From Oscillospiraceae bacterium (GTDB lineage: Bacteria; Bacillota; Clostridia; Oscillospirales; CAG-272), in the NCBI GenBank assembly GCA_015065215.1, contig SVQT01000023.1:1-33200 (forward strand): a DNA stretch of 33,200 nucleotides, written 5' to 3'. Made by a program: the position numbers and the translations under genes. The first letter of the stretch is position 1. The number at the start of each line of letters is the position of its first letter. Below are positions 22,004 to 30,436 of the stretch, piece by piece. Under the pieces are notes generated by a model. The model ran no database searches and had not been told where the DNA came from. It saw nothing but the letters and a program-made list of their open reading frames with translations.

Positions 22004-24412
22004 TTATTCACAATATAGCAAGAAATCTTCTATCGTTTGTTGAGTTCCATCATCGTGCAAAAACAGCACATTGTATTGCTTCTTTTGTCGGTTAGATGCC
22101 TTTGCCCCGGAACCGTTGGCCAGGCGCAGCAGCAGCTTGGCCAACGGTTCGCCAAGCTTGCCGCCGGTGTTGATGACCATCGCGCGCATGGGGCAATCCA
22201 TCGCGCCGGTCAAAACCATGCGGTAGGTAGGGTCATTCGGATTCTTTTTGCCCCCCAAGGCGATCGAGATCACCGCCTCGGCGGTTTTGCTGAGCCATTC
22301 GATTACCGGGGCGTCCGCTCGCATTTCCATACAAGTGCTATCCATGCCATACTGCCCTTTTTGCGGCTCTGGCGTGAGAGGAACCTTGTGGCCCATCAGA
22401 CATTCCCAATCGGCGCGGCTCGGTGTTCCCTTTGCCGTTTGATAAAAAGACGCCGCTTGCCATGCGGGAGCGTCGATGCTCTCACCGCTGAGATCGATCC
22501 GCTGGCGCAAGCGAATATCTCTGGACGATGCGCCAACCTCAACGGTGTACGCGCCAGCCGGTACGCGCCAGCCTTCTTGCCAGATCGCAAAGCTGCGCCG
22601 GTTTAAGAAAAAGGTCAGCGTTTTGCTTTCACCGGGCGCCAGCTCTACACGTTCAAATCCCTTTAATTCCCGTTTGGGTCTGAAAACACCCTGTTGCGGC
22701 GGCGCAATATAGAGCTGCACCACCTCGGCGCCCCTGACGGCACCTGTATTGGTAATGGTAACCCTTACCCGATGACCTTCAACCGAAAGATCGCTATAGG
22801 CAAACGCAGTATAGGAAAGGCCGTGACCGAAGGGATAGCGCACCTCTTTTTCCGCTTTGTCATAATAGCGGTAGCCCACATAGATCCCCTCTCGGTATTC
22901 TGTATTCTTCTGGCCAAAGGTCTCTTTTGAGATAACATCCTCATAGCAAAGCGGCCAGCTCTCTGTCAGCTTACCCGAGGGCGACTCCTTACCGGTCAGC
23001 AATTCAGCCGCCGCCTGCCCGCCCGCTTGACCGGGTAACCCCATATACAGGATCGCCTTAACACGATCGGCAAAAGGCAGTTCAACGACACTTCCACCCA
23101 GTAAAACTACTACCGTGTTGGGGTTTATTGCCGCAACCGTCTCTACTAAGCGGCAGTGATCCTGTGGCAATCGCATGTGGGAACGGTCAAAGCCCTCAGA
23201 CTCATAGCTATCCGGCAAGCCGACCACCACGACGGCGGTTTTTTTCTTACTTGCCGCCTCTGCGGCCATGGCAAGCTCTGCTTGGCTGACAGTACCCTGG
23301 CCGTCACCGCAAGCCAAACAAAGGGCTTGCGGCATAGCCTTTTCAATGCTCACCAACTTGGTGGGATTGATATGACTGCTACCGCTGCCTTGATAGCGCA
23401 GCTCCTTTGCCATATAACCAATCAGCACCGTATCTTTTTCCACAAGTGGCAAAACGCCCTCGTTTTTTAGCAAAACAGCGCCCTGCAAGGCAATCTGCAA
23501 GGCCAGTTGATGATGGGCCTCACGGTCAAAGTGTTTTCTTTTTTTACTTTGCCGCTTTTGCGCCAAACGCAAAATCCGCACAACGGAACTGTCGATAGCG
23601 CTCTCGGACAGCGCGCCGCTTTTCACCGCTTTAACCGTTGCCCGCTCCATATAGCGGCTACCGCCCGGCATATTCAGATCGCATCCCGCCTCAAAAGCGG
23701 CAATGCGATCATGAAGCGCACCCCAATCGGTGATCACAGTGCCGTCAAATCCCCATTCGTCGCGCAAAATATAGGTCAGTAGCTTTTTATTATCGCTGGC
23801 ATGAACACCGTTGATTTTATTGTAGGAGCACATCACTGTTTCCACTTTTCCCTTTTTCACGGCGGTTTCAAAAGGGGGCAAATAGAGCTCTCGCAAAGTA
23901 CGCTCGTCTACCTGGCTATCGCCGTTCATACGCTTGTACTCTTGGTTATTGACCGCAAAGTGCTTGACGCAGGAGGCGACACCGCTTTGCTGTTGACCTT
24001 GTATAAAGGCCGCCGCCATTTGCCCGGCAAGATAAGGATCCTCTGAAAGATATTCAAAATTTCTGCCGCCAAGCGGGTTGCGTTTGATATTGCAACCGGG
24101 GCCAAGCACCACCGAAACGCCCGCTTCGCCCGCTTCTTTGCCAATAGCAAAGCCCTCTCTGGCAAAAAGCGCCCTGTTCCAAGTGGCGCCCGCGGTAACA
24201 GCGGGCGGGAAGCAGGTGGCGGGTAGGGCGTGATTGATACCAAGCATCGAGGCGTGGTCGGGCTGACAGCGCAGGCCATGGGGACCATCCGACATTTTGA
24301 TAGAAGAAAGGCCACAGCGCTTGATCGCCTTGGTATGCCATCCATCTTTACCGGTGCAAAAGGCAATCTTTTCTTTTAGCGTCAACTTCGAAACAATCTT
24401 TTTGATCTTCAT
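22004..24412 (-). CDS. GH3 family glycoside hydrolase (beta-glucosidase type)
   Basis: An 802-residue cytosolic enzyme without a signal peptide. The start at 24412 (MKIKKIVSKLTLKEKIAFCT) follows AAAGGAGG; an in-frame ATG at 24472 lies in the -35 box and is excluded. The N-terminal barrel shows KMSDGPHGLR (39-48), CVKHFAVNNQE (148-158) and the nucleophile Asp229 in VITDWGA. The alpha/beta sandwich (about 320-520) has YQGSGSSHINP and VVGLPDSYESEGFDRSHM. A fibronectin-like domain follows (YPFGHGLSYTAFAYSDLSVE onward, about 540-660). About 130 extra residues at the C-terminus are not typical GH3 sequence. Family members release terminal glucose, xylose or similar residues from beta-linked oligosaccharides; the substrate here cannot be told. 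It is a single-gene unit. Confidence 0.92.
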   Translation of the reverse strand: MKIKKIVSKLTLKEKIAFCTGKDGWHTKAIKRCGLSSIKMSDGPHGLRCQPDHASMLGINHALPATCFPPAVTAGATWNRALFAREGFAIGKEAGEAGVSVVLGPGCNIKRNPLGGRNFEYLSEDPYLAGQMAAAFIQGQQQSGVASCVKHFAVNNQEYKRMNGDSQVDERTLRELYLPPFETAVKKGKVETVMCSYNKINGVHASDNKKLLTYILRDEWGFDGTVITDWGALHDRIAAFEAGCDLNMPGGSRYMERATVKAVKSGALSESAIDSSVVRILRLAQKRQSKKRKHFDREAHHQLALQIALQGAVLLKNEGVLPLVEKDTVLIGYMAKELRYQGSGSSHINPTKLVSIEKAMPQALCLACGDGQGTVSQAELAMAAEAASKKKTAVVVVGLPDSYESEGFDRSHMRLPQDHCRLVETVAAINPNTVVVLLGGSVVELPFADRVKAILYMGLPGQAGGQAAAELLTGKESPSGKLTESWPLCYEDVISKETFGQKNTEYREGIYVGYRYYDKAEKEVRYPFGHGLSYTAFAYSDLSVEGHRVRVTITNTGAVRGAEVVQLYIAPPQQGVFRPKRELKGFERVELAPGESKTLTFFLNRRSFAIWQEGWRVPAGAYTVEVGASSRDIRLRQRIDLSGESIDAPAWQAASFYQTAKGTPSRADWECLMGHKVPLTPEPQKGQYGMDSTCMEMRADAPVIEWLSKTAEAVISIALGGKKNPNDPTYRMVLTGAMDCPMRAMVINTGGKLGEPLAKLLLRLANGSGAKASNRQKKQYNVLFLHDDGTQQTIEDFLLYCE

Positions 24413-24443
24413 CAAAACGGCCTCCTTTTGAGCTTCTGCATTC

Positions 24444-24472
24444 ATTTTAGCACAAAAAAAGCGTGAAATCAA
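24444..24472 (-). promoter_or_regulatory. Promoter of the GH3 gene
   Basis: Minus strand: TTGATT (24467-24472), 17 bp, TAAAAT (24444-24449). Predicted start near 24437, leaving a leader of about 25 nt. Confidence 0.65.
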
Positions 24473-24557
24473 CCTTTCGTGCTCTTTTCACCAAAATCCT
24501 ATCGCCAGAACACGCTACATTTATAAAATAAATATAAGAGTTTTTTTCAAAAAAGCC

Positions 24558-24586
24558 TTTACTTTTGCGTTGAATTGTGTTATAAT
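24558..24586 (+). promoter_or_regulatory. Promoter of rpsO
   Basis: TTTACT (24558-24563), 17 bp, perfect TATAAT (24581-24586). Confidence 0.75.
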
Positions 24587-24593
24587 ACCTCCT

Positions 24594-24692
24594 GCATGAC
24601 GCTTTCTCGGTCGCAGGACAAAGCCGCCTATGGCGGCATTCACCAACCTGCCGCTGGGGTTGCGCATAGTAAACAGAAAGGTGAATAAAACC
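24594..24692 (+). promoter_or_regulatory. Structured rpsO leader, probable S15 autoregulatory element
   Basis: A leader of about 100 nt contains the outer stem GCAGG (24613-24617) / CCTGC (24647-24651), which encloses the hairpin GCCGCC-TAT-GGCGGC (24623-24637). A second possible fold involves GCCGCTGGGGTTGCGC. S15 represses its own mRNA in several bacteria through leader RNAs of varied shape. Assignment is by position and folding, not by a known consensus. Confidence 0.5.
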
Positions 24693-24956
24693 ATGCTCAA
24701 AGAAGAAAAGCAAGCAATCATTGCGCAGTACGCCACACACGAGGGCGACACCGGCTCCCCTGAGGTTCAGATCGCGATCCTTACCCATCGCATCAACTCT
24801 CTGACCGAGCACCTCAAGTCCAACCATAAGGATCATCACAGCCGCCGCGGCATGCTGAAGATGGTTGGTCACAGAAGAAACCTTCTGGGCTATTTGCAGA
24901 AGATCGATATTGAGCGTTACCGCGCAATCATCGAGAAGCTGAACCTGCGTAAGTAA
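24693..24956 (+). CDS. rpsO: 30S ribosomal protein S15
   Basis: An 87-residue protein beginning [20 protein letters not shown], with [20 protein letters not shown] and the RNA-binding [20 protein letters not shown], all diagnostic of S15. It binds 16S rRNA helices 20-22 early in 30S assembly. The ATG at 24693 follows AGAAAGGTG; upstream in-frame codons belong to the leader. pnp follows on the same strand, the widely conserved order. Confidence 0.98.
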   Translation: MLKEEKQAIIAQYATHEGDTGSPEVQIAILTHRINSLTEHLKSNHKDHHSRRGMLKMVGHRRNLLGYLQKIDIERYRAIIEKLNLRK

Positions 24957-24962
24957 GCTGTT

Positions 24963-25011
24963 ATAGGAGTGAGGAGCGGAGATCTTCGGCTCCTCACTCC
25001 TATCGCTTTTT
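24963..25011 (+). terminator. Terminator after rpsO
   Basis: A perfect 15-bp stem, ATAGGAGTGAGGAGC/GCTCCTCACTCCTAT, with a loop of 11 bases, followed by CGCTTTTT. Since no clear promoter precedes pnp, it may be leaky. Confidence 0.82.
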
Positions 25012-25045
25012 CATCCAAAAAACCGCAATTCTCCTGCATGGTTAG

Positions 25046-25089
25046 CAGTTAAATATGCGGCCGACCCCGGTGGGACGCGTATTTAATTG
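25046..25089 (+). promoter_or_regulatory. Long stem-loop in the pnp leader
   Basis: CAGTTAAATATGC (25046-25058) pairs with GCGTATTTAATTG (25077-25089), 13 pairs including two G-U, with a small GC-rich hairpin in the loop. It lies about 40 bases before the pnp start. In E. coli a leader stem cut by RNase III lets PNPase control its own mRNA. A similar role here is an inference. Confidence 0.5.
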
Positions 25090-25130
25090 TTATCGATGTA
25101 GGTGAAAATAAAATTTCAGGAGGGACTATC

Positions 25131-27251
25131 ATGTCCGAAAATGCTATCAGCACCCCCATGGAGTTCAAAAACTACAAGGTGTTCCGCTACACCCTTGCGG
25201 GTCGCCCTCTGGTGGTAGAAACCGGTAAGCTGGCCGGCCTTGCCAACGGCTCCTGCCTCATTCGTTATGGCGAAACCGCCATTCTCTGCTGCGCCACCGC
25301 CTCCGTCCGTCCCCGCGACGGCATCGACTTCCTGCCCCTGTCCGTTGACTTCGACGAGAGAATGTACGCGGCCGGCAAGATCCCCGGCGGTTACCTCAAG
25401 CGCGAGGGCAAGCCCTCTGAGAAGGCAGTTCTGACCTCCCGTGTCATCGACCGCCCGATCAGACCCCTGTTCCCCAAGGATCTGCGCAATGACGTCGCGC
25501 TGACCCTGACTGTGATGTCGGTTGACCCCGACTGCTCGCCCGAGATCACCGCTATGATCGGCGCCTCCATCGCCCTGTCTATTTCCGACATTCCGTGGAA
25601 TGGCCCCATCGGCGGCGCTCTGGTTGGCCTTGTTGACGGCAAGCTCGTCATCAACCCCACCGCTGAGCAAAACAAGAAGAGCGATCTGCAATTGACTGTT
25701 GCCGCCTCCGCGCAGAAGGTGGTCATGATCGAGGCCGGCGCAAACCAGGTGGACGACCAGACCATGTACGATGCCATCATGCTGGCGCACCGCGAGATCA
25801 AGGATCTGCTGGTATTCATCAACGCCATCATCGACGAGATCGGCAAGCCCAAGTTTGACTACCCCTCCTGCGAGCTGGATCACGACATGTTTGACGAGAT
25901 CTTCGCCTTCTGCGAGGAGGATCTGAAGGTGGCACTTGACACCGATGACAAGAACGTTCGTGACGCTCGCGTAGCTCCCATTTACGATGCCATCGTTGAG
26001 AAGTTCTCTGAGAAGTATCCTTCGCTCTCCACCCAGATGGAGGAGCTGCTCTATAAGATGCAAAAGAAGATCGTGCGCAACTGGCTTCTCAAGGATAAGA
26101 AGCGTGTTGACGGCCGCCGCATGGATCAGATCCGCCCCTTGGGCTCTGAGGTAGGTCTTCTGCCCCGCGCGCACGGCTCCGGCCTGTTTACCCGTGGCCA
26201 GACCCAGGTGCTGACCGTTGCTACCCTTGGCACGCTTGCCGAGGCCCAGATGCTGGACGGCATCGACAACGAGACCAGCAAGCGCTATATGCACCACTAC
26301 AATATGCCCGGCTTCTCTACCGGTGAGGCCAAGTCCACCCGCAGCCCCGGCCGTCGCGAGATCGGCCACGGCGCGCTGGCAGAGAGATCTTTGGTGCCTG
26401 TTCTCCCCTCTGAGGAAGAATTCCCCTATGCCATTCGTTTGGTCTCTGACGTTGTTTCCTCTAACGGCTCTACCTCTCAGGGCTCTGTTTGCGGCTCTAC
26501 CCTTGCGTTGATGGACGCCGGTGTTCCGATCAAGGCTCCCGTTGCCGGTATCTCCTGCGGTCTGATCACCGCCGAGGATGGCTCTTGGGACGTCATGATG
26601 GACATTCAGGGTCTGGAGGACTTTTACGGCGATATGGACTTTAAGGTTGCCGGTACCCACAAGGGTATCACCTCGATCCAGATGGATCTGAAGGTTGACG
26701 GTCTCACCCCTGAGATCATCAAGGCCGCCCTGGAGATGACCCATAAGGGCCGCGACTATATCATCGACGAGGTGTTGCTGAAGGCCATTCCCGGTCCTCG
26801 TGCCGAGGTTTCTAAGTACGCCCCCAAGATGACTACCATCAAAATCGACCCTGATAAGATCCGCGAGGTCATTGGTAAGGGTGGCGCGGTGATCCAGAAG
26901 ATTACCGCTGAATCCGGTGCCAAGATTGACATTGACGACGACGGCACCATTCGCATCGCCGCCATCAACGGCGAAAGCGCCGCCATCGCAAAGGCAGCTA
27001 TCGACGCGATTTGCTTTGAACCCCAGGTCGGCACCGTTTACACCGGTACCGTCACCGGCATCAAGGAGTTTGGCTGCTTCGTGGAGTACGCCCCCGGCAA
27101 GGAGGGCATGGTCCACATCTCCAAGATCGCCAAAACCCGCATCGAAAAGGTTGAGGATGTCCTCAAGCTGGGCGACGTGGTTAAGGTCAAGTACATGGGT
27201 CTGGACAAGAAGGGCCGCATGGACTTCTCGATCAAGGATGCTTTGGACTGA
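25131..27251 (+). CDS. pnp: Polyribonucleotide nucleotidyltransferase (PNPase)
   Basis: A 706-residue protein, full length for the family. In order: a first RNase PH domain (about 15-230), a helical linker domain (about 240-320), the catalytic second RNase PH domain (about 330-545, with [36 protein letters not shown] and [15 protein letters not shown]), a KH domain ([20 protein letters not shown], about 573-592) and a C-terminal S1 domain ([20 protein letters not shown] to the end). It degrades RNA 3' to 5' by phosphorolysis as a trimer and can add nucleotides. TTTCAGGAGGGACTATC gives a strong ribosome site. It follows rpsO and ends at a strong terminator. Confidence 0.98.
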   Translation: MSENAISTPMEFKNYKVFRYTLAGRPLVVETGKLAGLANGSCLIRYGETAILCCATASVRPRDGIDFLPLSVDFDERMYAAGKIPGGYLKREGKPSEKAVLTSRVIDRPIRPLFPKDLRNDVALTLTVMSVDPDCSPEITAMIGASIALSISDIPWNGPIGGALVGLVDGKLVINPTAEQNKKSDLQLTVAASAQKVVMIEAGANQVDDQTMYDAIMLAHREIKDLLVFINAIIDEIGKPKFDYPSCELDHDMFDEIFAFCEEDLKVALDTDDKNVRDARVAPIYDAIVEKFSEKYPSLSTQMEELLYKMQKKIVRNWLLKDKKRVDGRRMDQIRPLGSEVGLLPRAHGSGLFTRGQTQVLTVATLGTLAEAQMLDGIDNETSKRYMHHYNMPGFSTGEAKSTRSPGRREIGHGALAERSLVPVLPSEEEFPYAIRLVSDVVSSNGSTSQGSVCGSTLALMDAGVPIKAPVAGISCGLITAEDGSWDVMMDIQGLEDFYGDMDFKVAGTHKGITSIQMDLKVDGLTPEIIKAALEMTHKGRDYIIDEVLLKAIPGPRAEVSKYAPKMTTIKIDPDKIREVIGKGGAVIQKITAESGAKIDIDDDGTIRIAAINGESAAIAKAAIDAICFEPQVGTVYTGTVTGIKEFGCFVEYAPGKEGMVHISKIAKTRIEKVEDVLKLGDVVKVKYMGLDKKGRMDFSIKDALD

Positions 27252-27269
27252 TTGAACCAATAATCACAC

Positions 27270-27309
27270 AGAAAAGGAACCCCGTTTTTTAAAACGGGGT
27301 TCCTTTTCT
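27270..27309. terminator. Bidirectional terminator after pnp
   Basis: A 19-bp inverted repeat (AGAAAAGGAACCCCGTTTT) with a tiny centre. It lies between pnp and the convergent gene ending at 27358. Confidence 0.88.
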
Positions 27310-27357
27310 CTTGTTTTGTAGCCGTCAAGTAATCAAAAACCTTTTACAATCACCATT

Positions 27358-27687
27358 TTAATCTCTGCCCTGCTGCTCGTATGTCTTCAATAATTCAACA
27401 CACCACACAACGCATGGCAATAGCTCCCCGGCATCGTACCGTGATACATCAAAGATGTTTTTGATGTCGCCCCTGCGCACACGGTACGAGTCTATTCTTT
27501 CAAACGCGTGATTGCGCATAATCTGTATCATTTCGTTTTTTTCCAGCATTTGCGGATACGCCCGACAATAGCGCATGACGATGGCGGAAATAATCACATC
27601 TAAATTTTCTAAAAGCTCCTTTTCACGCTCCTCAAACAAGCTCAATTGCTTTTCAAGCCAAATTTTCTTATACTCGAGGGTTTTCAT
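27358..27687 (-). CDS. Small helical protein of unknown function
   Basis: A 109-residue protein predicted to be almost wholly alpha-helical. The N-terminal half is a charged, coiled-coil-like segment (EKQLSLFEEREKELLENLDV). The C-terminal half contains RVRRGDIKNIFDVSRYDAGE. There is no signal or membrane segment. The ribosome site is weak, but a good promoter lies just upstream. It is divergent from the XRE regulator gene with about 135 bp between them, so that regulator may control it. I recognise no family. Confidence 0.7.
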   Translation of the reverse strand: MKTLEYKKIWLEKQLSLFEEREKELLENLDVIISAIVMRYCRAYPQMLEKNEMIQIMRNHAFERIDSYRVRRGDIKNIFDVSRYDAGELLPCVVWCVELLKTYEQQGRD

Positions 27688-27721
27688 TTTTATATCTCTA
27701 TTCTAAATAGATGTTTTCTTT

Positions 27722-27750
27722 ATTTTATCCCGTTTAGCAGGATATGTCAA
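27722..27750 (-). promoter_or_regulatory. Promoter of the 27358-27687 gene
   Basis: Minus strand: perfect TTGACA (27745-27750), 17 bp, TAAAAT (27722-27727). Confidence 0.78.
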
Positions 27751-27822
27751 GTATAATACGCCGTTTGGTGAGATAAAATTCACTCATGTATATGGTACAA
27801 TCAAATACAGGTGGTGATAGCT

Positions 27823-28146
27823 TTGTTTGGTGAAAATAGCTTTATGGAGAAAACATTTTATCAACGATTGACTGCATTACGCGAAAAGAAGGGAGTTTCC
27901 GCGCGGGAAATGAGCCTAGCACTTGGTCAAGGTGAAGGATATATTAATAACATTGAAAACGGAAATAACTATCCCGCCATGGCCACTTTCTTTTATATCT
28001 GCGATTATCTGGGCGTGACACCAAAGGAGTTTTTTGATACCGAGACACAAAATCCCAGCAAAATCACAGCCATCTGCGAAAAAATGAAGCGTCTGAACGA
28101 CGCTCAGTTGGCCCTCATCGACAGCATGATCGATCAGATCAAATAA
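27823..28146 (+). CDS. XRE-family helix-turn-helix regulator
   Basis: About 107 residues. A helix-turn-helix of the Cro/CI (XRE) type spans about residues 10-65 (LTALREKKGVSAREMSLALG, then YINNIENGNNYPAMATFFYI). A short helical tail follows (KMKRLNDAQLALIDSMIDQI). Three starts are possible: GTG 27811, TTG 27823 with AGGTGG at 8 bases, and ATG 27844 with GGTGA at 10 bases. I use 27823 for its ribosome site, but the family core begins at MEKTFYQRL (27844). It is divergent from the small helical gene and may act on that intergenic region. Confidence 0.85.
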   Translation: MFGENSFMEKTFYQRLTALREKKGVSAREMSLALGQGEGYINNIENGNNYPAMATFFYICDYLGVTPKEFFDTETQNPSKITAICEKMKRLNDAQLALIDSMIDQIK

Positions 28147-28153
28147 ATAGCAC

Positions 28154-28195
28154 TCACCCGCCCTCACTCGATTGCGCAGGGCGGGTGACTTTTTT
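28154..28195 (+). terminator. Terminator of the XRE gene
   Basis: Stem TCACCCGCCCT/AGGGCGGGTGA, 13-base loop, then CTTTTTT. It begins 8 bases after the stop codon. Confidence 0.88.
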
Positions 28196-28259
28196 CTTAA
28201 ATTTTCTTTGTATGCTCACTTTTGACTGTTAAACACTAATATAAAAAAGGAGCGGCAAA

Positions 28260-29348
28260 ATGAGAAAAATGCGATTTTGGGATCAGACTCTGATCCTGCT
28301 GTCTGCCTTGGGACTGGTTGTGGGAGGCGTGGGGCTAAGTCTATTTCCCTGCGCGCGACTTTCCGTCCAGGAAAACCGTTTACTGGCAGAATTTCCCACG
28401 CCTACAGCCGCAGGACTGGCGGACGGTAGCTATACTGCGGCACTGGATACCTACGCCACAGAGCGGTTCCCGGCGCGCCAAATTTTGCGGCAGACAAGGT
28501 CGCTATATCAGATTCTGATCGGCCAACGGGAGGTAGGCGGTGTCCTTCTTTGTGTCGATGGCAGTCTTGCCAAGCGGACTGCGGTGAACGAACGGCTTTT
28601 TTTGCAAAATTTAGCGGTGATTGAAAGGTGGCATACACAGTACGGCAAAAAACTGACGGTTGCCATCTCCCCACGCCGCATCGATGCCAGAGAAGATGTG
28701 TTGCCATCGCTCTATGACGCGAGCGAAAACCAAGCCCCGTGGCAAACGCTACAGAAAAACTGCCCTTACGCGATCACTTTTCCGGATTTGAACACAGATG
28801 CATGCTGGTATCGCACCGATCACCATTGGAGCACACAGGGCGCTTATCTTGCCTACCGCCACTTAGCCCGCTCGCTTGGCTACACCCCTTTCCCAGAGCA
28901 AGCATTCACGCCGGTCACGGTGAGCAACCATTTTTACGGCACCTCACACGCGGCGGCAGGTCTCCCCTTTATTGCTCCTGACAGTATTACTCTGTACCGC
29001 TATGAAAATGACAGCGCTTGCGTGGTAAAGATCAATGAAAAACCCGCACCGTTCGTGGGGTTTTATGATTTTGATCGGTTGGAAACCCGAGATGGCTACG
29101 GTGTGTTTTTTGGGGGGAATTATGACAAATTGACAATAGAGAGCGACGGCAATCGCCCCCATTTATTGGTGGTGAAAGACAGCTTTGCCAATGCGCTGCT
29201 CCCCTTTCTGGCAAGACACTATGATCTGACCGTCATTGATCCCCGCTACTGCAAGGAACCAATAACCTCCTATCTGGATACCGCCGAGCGCGTCCTTTTG
29301 CTTTGTGGGATGCAAAGCCTTTGCGAAACTTCGTTTTTAAAACAGTAA
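28260..29348 (+). CDS. DHHW family exported protein (SGNH/AlgX-like)
   Basis: A 362-residue protein. An N-terminal hydrophobic segment (TLILLSALGLVVGGVGLSLF, about 10-29) serves as signal anchor. QENRLLAEFPTPT near 37-49 and RFPARQILRQ near 69-78 are typical of the family. The signature YRTDHHWSTQGAY contains DHHW at 187-190. VVKDSFANALLPFL near 303-316 carries the Asp-Ser pair found in the SGNH/AlgX fold. Related proteins act on cell-surface polysaccharides, for example as O-acetyl transferases or esterases; activity is unproven here. The ATG follows AAGGAG. It stands alone between terminators. Confidence 0.88.
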   Translation: MRKMRFWDQTLILLSALGLVVGGVGLSLFPCARLSVQENRLLAEFPTPTAAGLADGSYTAALDTYATERFPARQILRQTRSLYQILIGQREVGGVLLCVDGSLAKRTAVNERLFLQNLAVIERWHTQYGKKLTVAISPRRIDAREDVLPSLYDASENQAPWQTLQKNCPYAITFPDLNTDACWYRTDHHWSTQGAYLAYRHLARSLGYTPFPEQAFTPVTVSNHFYGTSHAAAGLPFIAPDSITLYRYENDSACVVKINEKPAPFVGFYDFDRLETRDGYGVFFGGNYDKLTIESDGNRPHLLVVKDSFANALLPFLARHYDLTVIDPRYCKEPITSYLDTAERVLLLCGMQSLCETSFLKQ

Positions 29349-29393
29349 AAAAGCGAGCGCTCACGCGGCATGAAGCGTGAACGCTCGCTTTTT
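29348..29393. terminator. Bidirectional terminator between convergent genes
   Basis: Stem AAAAAGCGAGCG/CGCTCGCTTTTT, one mismatch, then TCACGC/GCGTGA. It overlaps the last base of the DHHW stop codon and precedes the end of the BspA-like gene at 29406. Confidence 0.88.
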
Positions 29394-29405
29394 GGTTGAT
29401 GAAAG

Positions 29406-30191
29406 TTAGGCGCTTACAGTACCGTAGAAGGCGTTGGTGCCAATCTCGACAGTCTCATCCAAAGCGGGTCTGGTAAAGGCGGTGCAGTTTGCAAAGGCAT
29501 ACTCGCCGATGGCGGTTACACTGGCGGGTAGGGTCAAGCTGCTCAACAGGGAGCAACCCATGAAAGCGTAATCTTCAATGGCTTCAACCTTATCACCGAC
29601 AGTAACGCTCGTCAGCGCAACGCAATTCATAAAGGTTTGCTTTTGAATTGCCGTCAATTCAGTGGACAAGGTAACGGTTGCCAAATTCTGGCAGTTAAAG
29701 AATGCCATTTGACCCAAAGCCAAAACGCTATTGGGCAAGCTAATCTCGGTAATGGCGGTATTGGTAAATGCGGCTTCACCGATCAGGGTCACACTGTCGG
29801 GAATATTGATCGAGGTCAAGGCGTTGCACGCGGCAAAAGCCATATCCTCAATCACAGCAATGCCATTCGGCAGGGTAACAGCGGTAAGATTTACCTTGTT
29901 CATAAAAGCGCCCGCGGCAATGGTGGTGACCGGTCGATTATCAATTTTTTCAGGGATCACCAAAGCGTGAGGCACATGAGAAGCGGCAAAACCGGTAATC
30001 ACAACCTCGTCACCGTTGATGTAATCAAAGTAAAGCTGATCGTTATACTGGCTCCCCTCTACATTATGGATACTCACATTGCTCTCAACGGGGGTGATGG
30101 TGCCGCCCTCGTTTGTCTGATCGTTCGAGCAAGCAACCAATGCGCAAAGCACAAACAGCATTGCCAGTGTCAAGGCAAGAACTCTTTTCAT
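29406..30191 (-). CDS. BspA-like leucine-rich repeat lipoprotein
   Basis: A 261-residue lipoprotein precursor. The signal sequence MKRVLALTLAMLFVLCALVA ends in lipobox LVAC with Cys21. After a short linker, about seven LRR_5 repeats run from about residue 75 to the end (INIPDSVTLIGEAAFTNTAI; VTVGDKVEAIEDYAFMGCSL). This BspA/Treponema pallidum type of repeat is common in adhesins of gut and oral bacteria. The protein is short and has only the lipid anchor. AAGGAG precedes the ATG at 8 bases. It has its own perfect promoter. It is related in repeat type to the broken gene at 20587-21402. Confidence 0.92.
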   Translation of the reverse strand: MKRVLALTLAMLFVLCALVACSNDQTNEGGTITPVESNVSIHNVEGSQYNDQLYFDYINGDEVVITGFAASHVPHALVIPEKIDNRPVTTIAAGAFMNKVNLTAVTLPNGIAVIEDMAFAACNALTSINIPDSVTLIGEAAFTNTAITEISLPNSVLALGQMAFFNCQNLATVTLSTELTAIQKQTFMNCVALTSVTVGDKVEAIEDYAFMGCSLLSSLTLPASVTAIGEYAFANCTAFTRPALDETVEIGTNAFYGTVSA

Positions 30192-30254
30192 TTTTCATTC
30201 TCCTTCTAACAGGTTTTGGGCTGTCAAAGCACACCCATAGGTATAACTATCCAT

Positions 30255-30283
30255 ATTATAGCGCAGTTTGAGTCAATTGTCAA
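30255..30283 (-). promoter_or_regulatory. Consensus promoter of the BspA-like lipoprotein gene
   Basis: Minus strand: perfect TTGACA (30278-30283), 17 bp, perfect TATAAT (30255-30260). Confidence 0.88.
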
Positions 30284-30372
30284 GTAAAAAGATACAAAGT
30301 AAACGATTTTTCAGCGCAAACATTTGACTTTGAGACAACATTTTTTTGTCGACGCTTTTTCTGCCGCTTTTC

Positions 30373-30402
30373 TTGACAAAAAAAGTATGCTTCTGCTATA
30401 AT
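30373..30402 (+). promoter_or_regulatory. Consensus promoter of recG
   Basis: Perfect TTGACA (30373-30378), 18 bp, perfect TATAAT (30397-30402). Predicted start near 30409, which rules out translation from the in-frame ATG at 30401. Confidence 0.88.
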
Positions 30403-30436
30403 GAAAAGAGATTTTAAACAGGAGGGAGGTGAGCAT

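Noticed and set aside
24413-24472. In-frame ATG at 24472 as start of the GH3 enzyme
   Set aside because: It overlaps the -35 box, and a strong AGGAGG site precedes the ATG at 24412.
25116-27260. A 714-codon open frame on the minus strand across all of pnp
   Set aside because: It mirrors the pnp codon pattern, has no ribosome site, and its translation is a low-complexity Gly/Leu/Asp/His-rich sequence. pnp itself is unmistakable.
30401-30436. In-frame ATG at 30401 as start of RecG
   Set aside because: It lies in the TATAAT of the promoter. The ATG at 30437 has a strong ribosome site and a family-like N-terminus.
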